This document shows, piece after piece, positions 61,834 through 64,000 of a stretch of 64,000 nucleotides of DNA (position 1 is the first letter of the stretch; every line of letters starts with the position of its first letter). The DNA comes from an uncultured Paracoccaceae bacterium (GTDB lineage: Bacteria; Pseudomonadota; Alphaproteobacteria; Rhodobacterales; Rhodobacteraceae): assembly GCA_947500135.1 (NCBI GenBank), contig CANMQX010000003.1:493312-557311 (forward strand), read 5' to 3'. The notes beneath the pieces are model-generated. The model was not told the origin of the DNA, searched no databases, and was given only the letters and a program-made list of their open reading frames with translations. Position numbers and translations under genes: made by a program.

Positions 61834-62807
61834 CCGGACCCAATCAAGGCACCAGCGGCAAAGACCAGCGCACCGCCCAGAACAACCTGAAACGTCGCGC
61901 GCAAAAACGGCGTATCCATGTAGCGATTCTGGATCCATGCAATGGCCCAAAGCTCTACAAAAACGACAAGGATGGCGATGGTCGTTGCGGTCCAGAAGTC
62001 AGTGATCAAATAGGGCAGAGCATGCCCCAACCCGCCCACTGTTGTCATGATGCCAGACGCAAAACCGCGCTTGTAAGGTGACCCACGCCCCGAAATCTGC
62101 CCATCATCAGATGCCGCTTCGGTAAATCCCATGGAGATGCCAGCCCCCACCGATGCGGCAAGGCCGACCAGAAAAGTGGTCCAGGTGTCCTGTGTGGCAA
62201 AGGCTACGGCAAAGATTGGGGCAAGTGTGGATACCGAACCATCCATCAACCCGGCCAGCCCGGGCTGGACCCAGGTCAACACAAATTGACGATGCGCGGC
62301 ATTGTCTTCTTGTGACTTGGCGTCACCCTGAAGGTGTTCGTCAGTCAGCTCAGCTGCTTTGTCGCTATGTCCGGCCTCCGCTGCGGCCAGATCACCCAGC
62401 AACTTACGCGTGTTTGCGTCTGATGTCTGGGCGGCGGCTGCCTCATAAAACCGTTGCGCGTCACGCTCCATCTGTGCGGCTTCTTCGCGAATCCGTTCCA
62501 AACCCAGATTCTCGACCAGCCAGACGGGACGGCGTGCATAATATCCTGATACATGCTCACGCCGGATCAGCGGGATCACCTCCCCGAACCGCTCGGCATG
62601 CAGGTCAATCAGCCGACGACGATGGTCGTCTTCCTCTTCTGCCATTCCGTCAAAGATGGCAGCGGAGGCGGCAAATTCATCGCGCAGTGCTTCAGCATAG
62701 CTCCGATAGATGCGGGCGTCATCCTCCTCGCTTGATATGGCGAGGGCCAGAATTTCTTGCTCTGACAAGTCTTTAAAACGACGACGGGCGGCTATTCCTG
62801 GGATCAT
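61830..62807 (-). CDS. mbfA: Membrane-bound ferritin MbfA (iron exporter)
   Basis: A 325-residue protein joining an N-terminal rubrerythrin/ferritin-like di-iron domain ([39 protein letters not shown]) to a C-terminal VIT1/CCC1-like membrane domain with about five helices from residue 180. Known homologues in Bradyrhizobium and Agrobacterium export iron and protect against iron and peroxide stress. The start at 62807 has AAGGAA upstream, preceded directly by an Irr-type palindrome, consistent with repression under low iron. Convergent with the GNAT gene. Confidence 0.93.
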   Translation of the reverse strand: MIPGIAARRRFKDLSEQEILALAISSEEDDARIYRSYAEALRDEFAASAAIFDGMAEEEDDHRRRLIDLHAERFGEVIPLIRREHVSGYYARRPVWLVENLGLERIREEAAQMERDAQRFYEAAAAQTSDANTRKLLGDLAAAEAGHSDKAAELTDEHLQGDAKSQEDNAAHRQFVLTWVQPGLAGLMDGSVSTLAPIFAVAFATQDTWTTFLVGLAASVGAGISMGFTEAASDDGQISGRGSPYKRGFASGIMTTVGGLGHALPYLITDFWTATTIAILVVFVELWAIAWIQNRYMDTPFLRATFQVVLGGALVFAAGALIGSG

Positions 62808-62821
62808 CTTCGGATTCCTTA

Positions 62822-62838
62822 TTTAGAATGATTCTAAT
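62822..62838 (-). promoter_or_regulatory. Irr-type iron control element (ICE box)
   Basis: TTTAGAATGATTCTAAT matches the ICE consensus TTTAGAA-N3-TTCTAAA with one mismatch, 15 bases before the mbfA start and adjacent to its ribosome site. In alphaproteobacteria Irr binds such boxes when iron and heme are low and represses mbfA. Confidence 0.85.
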
Positions 62839-62871
62839 GTAATATCCTCAAACTCTACCGCAAGGTAAAAA

Positions 62872-62888
62872 AAGTGAACCGATCAGTT
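62872..62888. promoter_or_regulatory. TetR-type operator copy A
   Basis: AAGTGAACCGATCAGTT is an imperfect copy of the palindrome AACTGAACCGGTCAGTT found twice more nearby. It lies between mbfA and the small secreted protein gene, 37 bases before copy B. Regulation by the adjacent TetR protein is inferred from the shared motif. Confidence 0.6.
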
Positions 62889-62908
62889 TATTTTTTACTT
62901 GCAATCTA

Positions 62909-62925
62909 AACTAAACCGTTTAGTT
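62909..62925. promoter_or_regulatory. TetR-type operator copy B over a promoter
   Basis: AACTAAACCGTTTAGTT is a perfect palindrome (eight-base arms, one central base). It lies after a possible -35 TTGCAA (62899-62904) and covers the expected -10 region, 35 bases before the small secreted protein gene, so bound regulator should block this promoter. Confidence 0.7.
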
Positions 62926-62959
62926 ATTGTGGCATGGAAACAAACCAGAGGATACGATC

Positions 62960-63148
62960 ATGAACCGCATCGTTCTTGCCGCGCTGACAAGCCTAATAGT
63001 CGCAGCCGCCGCACCCGCCACCGCCTCCACAAGTATCGTCGATTTCCCAACGCTGACTTTCCCACCAAAGCCGGCGCCTGAAACAACGCAAGGTTGTTCT
63101 GACCTGACCACTCTTAACGGTGAGACCTGCACGCTCCCTGCAGAGTGA
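62960..63148 (+). CDS. Small secreted protein
   Basis: A 62-residue protein. A signal peptide (MNRIVLAALTSLIVAAAAPATA) leaves a mature peptide of about 40 residues, rich in Pro and Thr, with two cysteines in the tail (QGCSDLTTLNGETCTLP). GAGGAT precedes ATG 62960. No family recognised. Its promoter carries two copies of the palindrome that also covers the downstream tetR promoter, so it is very likely a target of that regulator. Confidence 0.65.
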   Translation: MNRIVLAALTSLIVAAAAPATASTSIVDFPTLTFPPKPAPETTQGCSDLTTLNGETCTLPAE

Positions 63149-63202
63149 TGTCAGAACGCGGTGGGGCACCTCATCCCGGCTCGCCCCACCGCCGCAATCT
63201 TC

Positions 63203-63232
63203 TTGCCGGAACTGAACCGGTCAGTCTATATT
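63203..63232 (+). promoter_or_regulatory. tetR promoter with operator copy C
   Basis: A -35-like TTGCCG (63203-63208) and -10-like TATATT (63227-63232) are 18 bases apart. Operator copy C, AACTGAACCGGTCAGTC (63210-63226), fills that spacer exactly. This arrangement predicts autorepression of the TetR gene that starts 22 bases further on. Confidence 0.7.
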
Positions 63233-63254
63233 GAAAGCCTAAAGGGAGGATTGG

Positions 63255-63872
63255 ATGCCGGACGGCACGACTGAACCAAAGAGAGGGCGCAAGTTCGATC
63301 AGGTGCTTGAAGGCGCCCGACAGGTGTTCCTGACCGATGGTTTCGAAGGTGCCAGCGTTGACGATATTGCTCGGGCGGCCGGTGTGTCCAAAGCGACGCT
63401 TTACAGCTATTTCCCCGATAAGCGCTTTCTGTTCATGCAGGTCGCAAAGATCGAATGCCGGTCGCAGGCAGATCATGCAATCGAATCCATCGATATGGAC
63501 GCGCCCGTGCGCAATGTTTTGCATCACATCGCGCTTGAGATGGTGAATTTTGTCACCTCGGAATTTGGCAAGCGGATTTTTCGGATTTGCGTTGGCGAAA
63601 GTGACCGATTTCCCGAACTTGGCCGTGAATTCTATGAAAGCGGCCCGATGTTGATCCGTGATCGGCTGGTCGAGTTTTTTGCAAAGGCTGTTAATCGCGG
63701 TGATTTGCGGATTGACGATCTGACCTTAGCCGCCGACCAGTTTCACGAATTGTGCAAGGCGGATCTGTTCCCGCGCATGGTTTTCAACATGACCGACGGG
63801 TTCACCGAAGCTGAAAAAGAACGTGTCGTGACGGGTGCTGTTGATATGTTCATGGCCCGCTACGGGGTGTGA
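63255..63872 (+). CDS. TetR/AcrR-family regulator
   Basis: A 205-residue TetR-type repressor. The helix-turn-helix reads ASVDDIARAAGVSKATLYSYFPDKRFLF (about 35-62), followed by an all-helical ligand domain with GKRIFRICVGESDRFPELGREFYE, like the AcrR C-terminal family. GGGAGGA precedes the ATG. It probably represses itself and the small secreted protein gene through three shared palindromes. Ligand unknown. A strong terminator follows. Confidence 0.92.
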   Translation: MPDGTTEPKRGRKFDQVLEGARQVFLTDGFEGASVDDIARAAGVSKATLYSYFPDKRFLFMQVAKIECRSQADHAIESIDMDAPVRNVLHHIALEMVNFVTSEFGKRIFRICVGESDRFPELGREFYESGPMLIRDRLVEFFAKAVNRGDLRIDDLTLAADQFHELCKADLFPRMVFNMTDGFTEAEKERVVTGAVDMFMARYGV

Positions 63873-63890
63873 CGCACCGTGCATTGCAAA

Positions 63891-63917
63891 AGGCCCGATC
63901 ATTGATCGGGCCTTTTT
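63891..63917. terminator. Terminator between tetR and the convergent dehydrogenase gene
   Basis: AGGCCCGATC (63891-63900) and GATCGGGCCT (63904-63913) form a ten-pair stem with a three-base loop, followed by TTTTT. The minus strand of the stem has an A-run upstream, so it may serve both convergent genes. Confidence 0.9.
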
Positions 63918-63923
63918 GCGTTT

Positions 63924-64000
63924 TTAAAACTCGACCACAGCTCTGATACTCTTGCCTTGATGCATGAGGTCGAAGCCGTGGTTGATCTCTTCGAGTTTGA
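63924..64000 (-). CDS. Class III alcohol dehydrogenase / S-(hydroxymethyl)glutathione dehydrogenase, C-terminal end
   Basis: The last 25 codons of a gene running off the window: KLEEINHGFDLMHQGKSIR, then AVVEF and TAA at 63924. This tail is typical of glutathione-dependent formaldehyde dehydrogenases (FrmA/AdhC), zinc enzymes that oxidise S-hydroxymethylglutathione to S-formylglutathione. Only the C-terminal end is visible, so the catalytic residues cannot be checked. Confidence 0.8.
   Translation of the reverse strand, partial: KLEEINHGFDLMHQGKSIRAVVEF

Noticed and set aside
1..64000. CRISPR arrays, rRNA, tRNA and prophage genes
   Set aside because: No regularly spaced direct repeats, rRNA-like sequence, cloverleaf with conserved TTCGA arm, or phage structural genes were noticed by eye. 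A tRNA scan was not possible.

Overview
The window looks like a chromosomal segment of a marine Rhodobacterales (Roseobacter-group) alphaproteobacterium. The evidence is gene content: an aa3-type oxidase subunit IV micro-protein, MbfA with an Irr-type iron box, a serC-type RNA leader before serC-serA, a MoeA fusion downstream of mobAB, and DUF1244, DUF6173 and DUF6356 proteins. The base composition is moderately GC-rich, with several visibly AT-richer islands. The genus cannot be fixed from the sequence. No rRNA, tRNA, CRISPR array or prophage was seen.

Region 1-6.2 kb: the 3' part of selD and, convergently, mnmH plus a GFA-type zinc protein form a tRNA selenouridine module. A large inverted repeat separates the two. 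Next come two tandem paralogous membrane proteins built on a 48-residue repeat (a pentapeptide-like beta-helix) with a conserved C-terminal membrane module.

Region 6.3-16 kb is the accessory part. It holds a decayed IS110-family element with a frameshift in an A6 run, then a DUF4956 membrane protein and a VTC-domain protein. Divergent from these are a secreted EF-hand protein ending in poly-Asp, a MobB/BioD-like P-loop protein, an ABC-exporter-like protein with a decayed ATPase, and a histidine kinase/OmpR regulator pair. A MliC-like inhibitor and an orphan membrane protein follow. This cluster and the sugar operon are the best candidates for an undescribed system.

Region 16-31 kb: a metallophosphatase, serA and serC, then a divergent carbohydrate locus. 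A ROK regulator and a PIG-L deacetylase face an ABC importer (binding protein, two permeases, ATPase) whose operon also encodes an argininosuccinate-lyase-like enzyme and a PfkB kinase. DUF1244 and an N-formylglutamate amidohydrolase-like gene follow.

Region 31-48 kb is mostly core: pyk, rpmI-rplT, a GAF-GGDEF cyclase, and pheS and pheT. The last two are separated by three unrelated genes, including a LysM/double-rhodanese protein. Then come a LysR regulator, a methyltransferase-GNAT-YtoQ operon, a glutathione transferase, mscL, a hydrolase, and ald with its Lrp regulator.

Region 48-64 kb: an FrhB-family flavoprotein, a Sua5-type enzyme, an acyl-CoA dehydrogenase, an MBL hydrolase, a class II amidotransferase with DUF6356, Lrp-DUF6173, the oxidase subunit IV, and AzlCD. 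A tightly overlapping molybdenum-cofactor operon (fdhD-mobA-mobB-moeA fusion-GNAT) follows. After it comes mbfA under an Irr-type box, then a small secreted protein and a TetR regulator sharing three copies of one palindrome. The window ends in the 3' end of a class III alcohol dehydrogenase gene.
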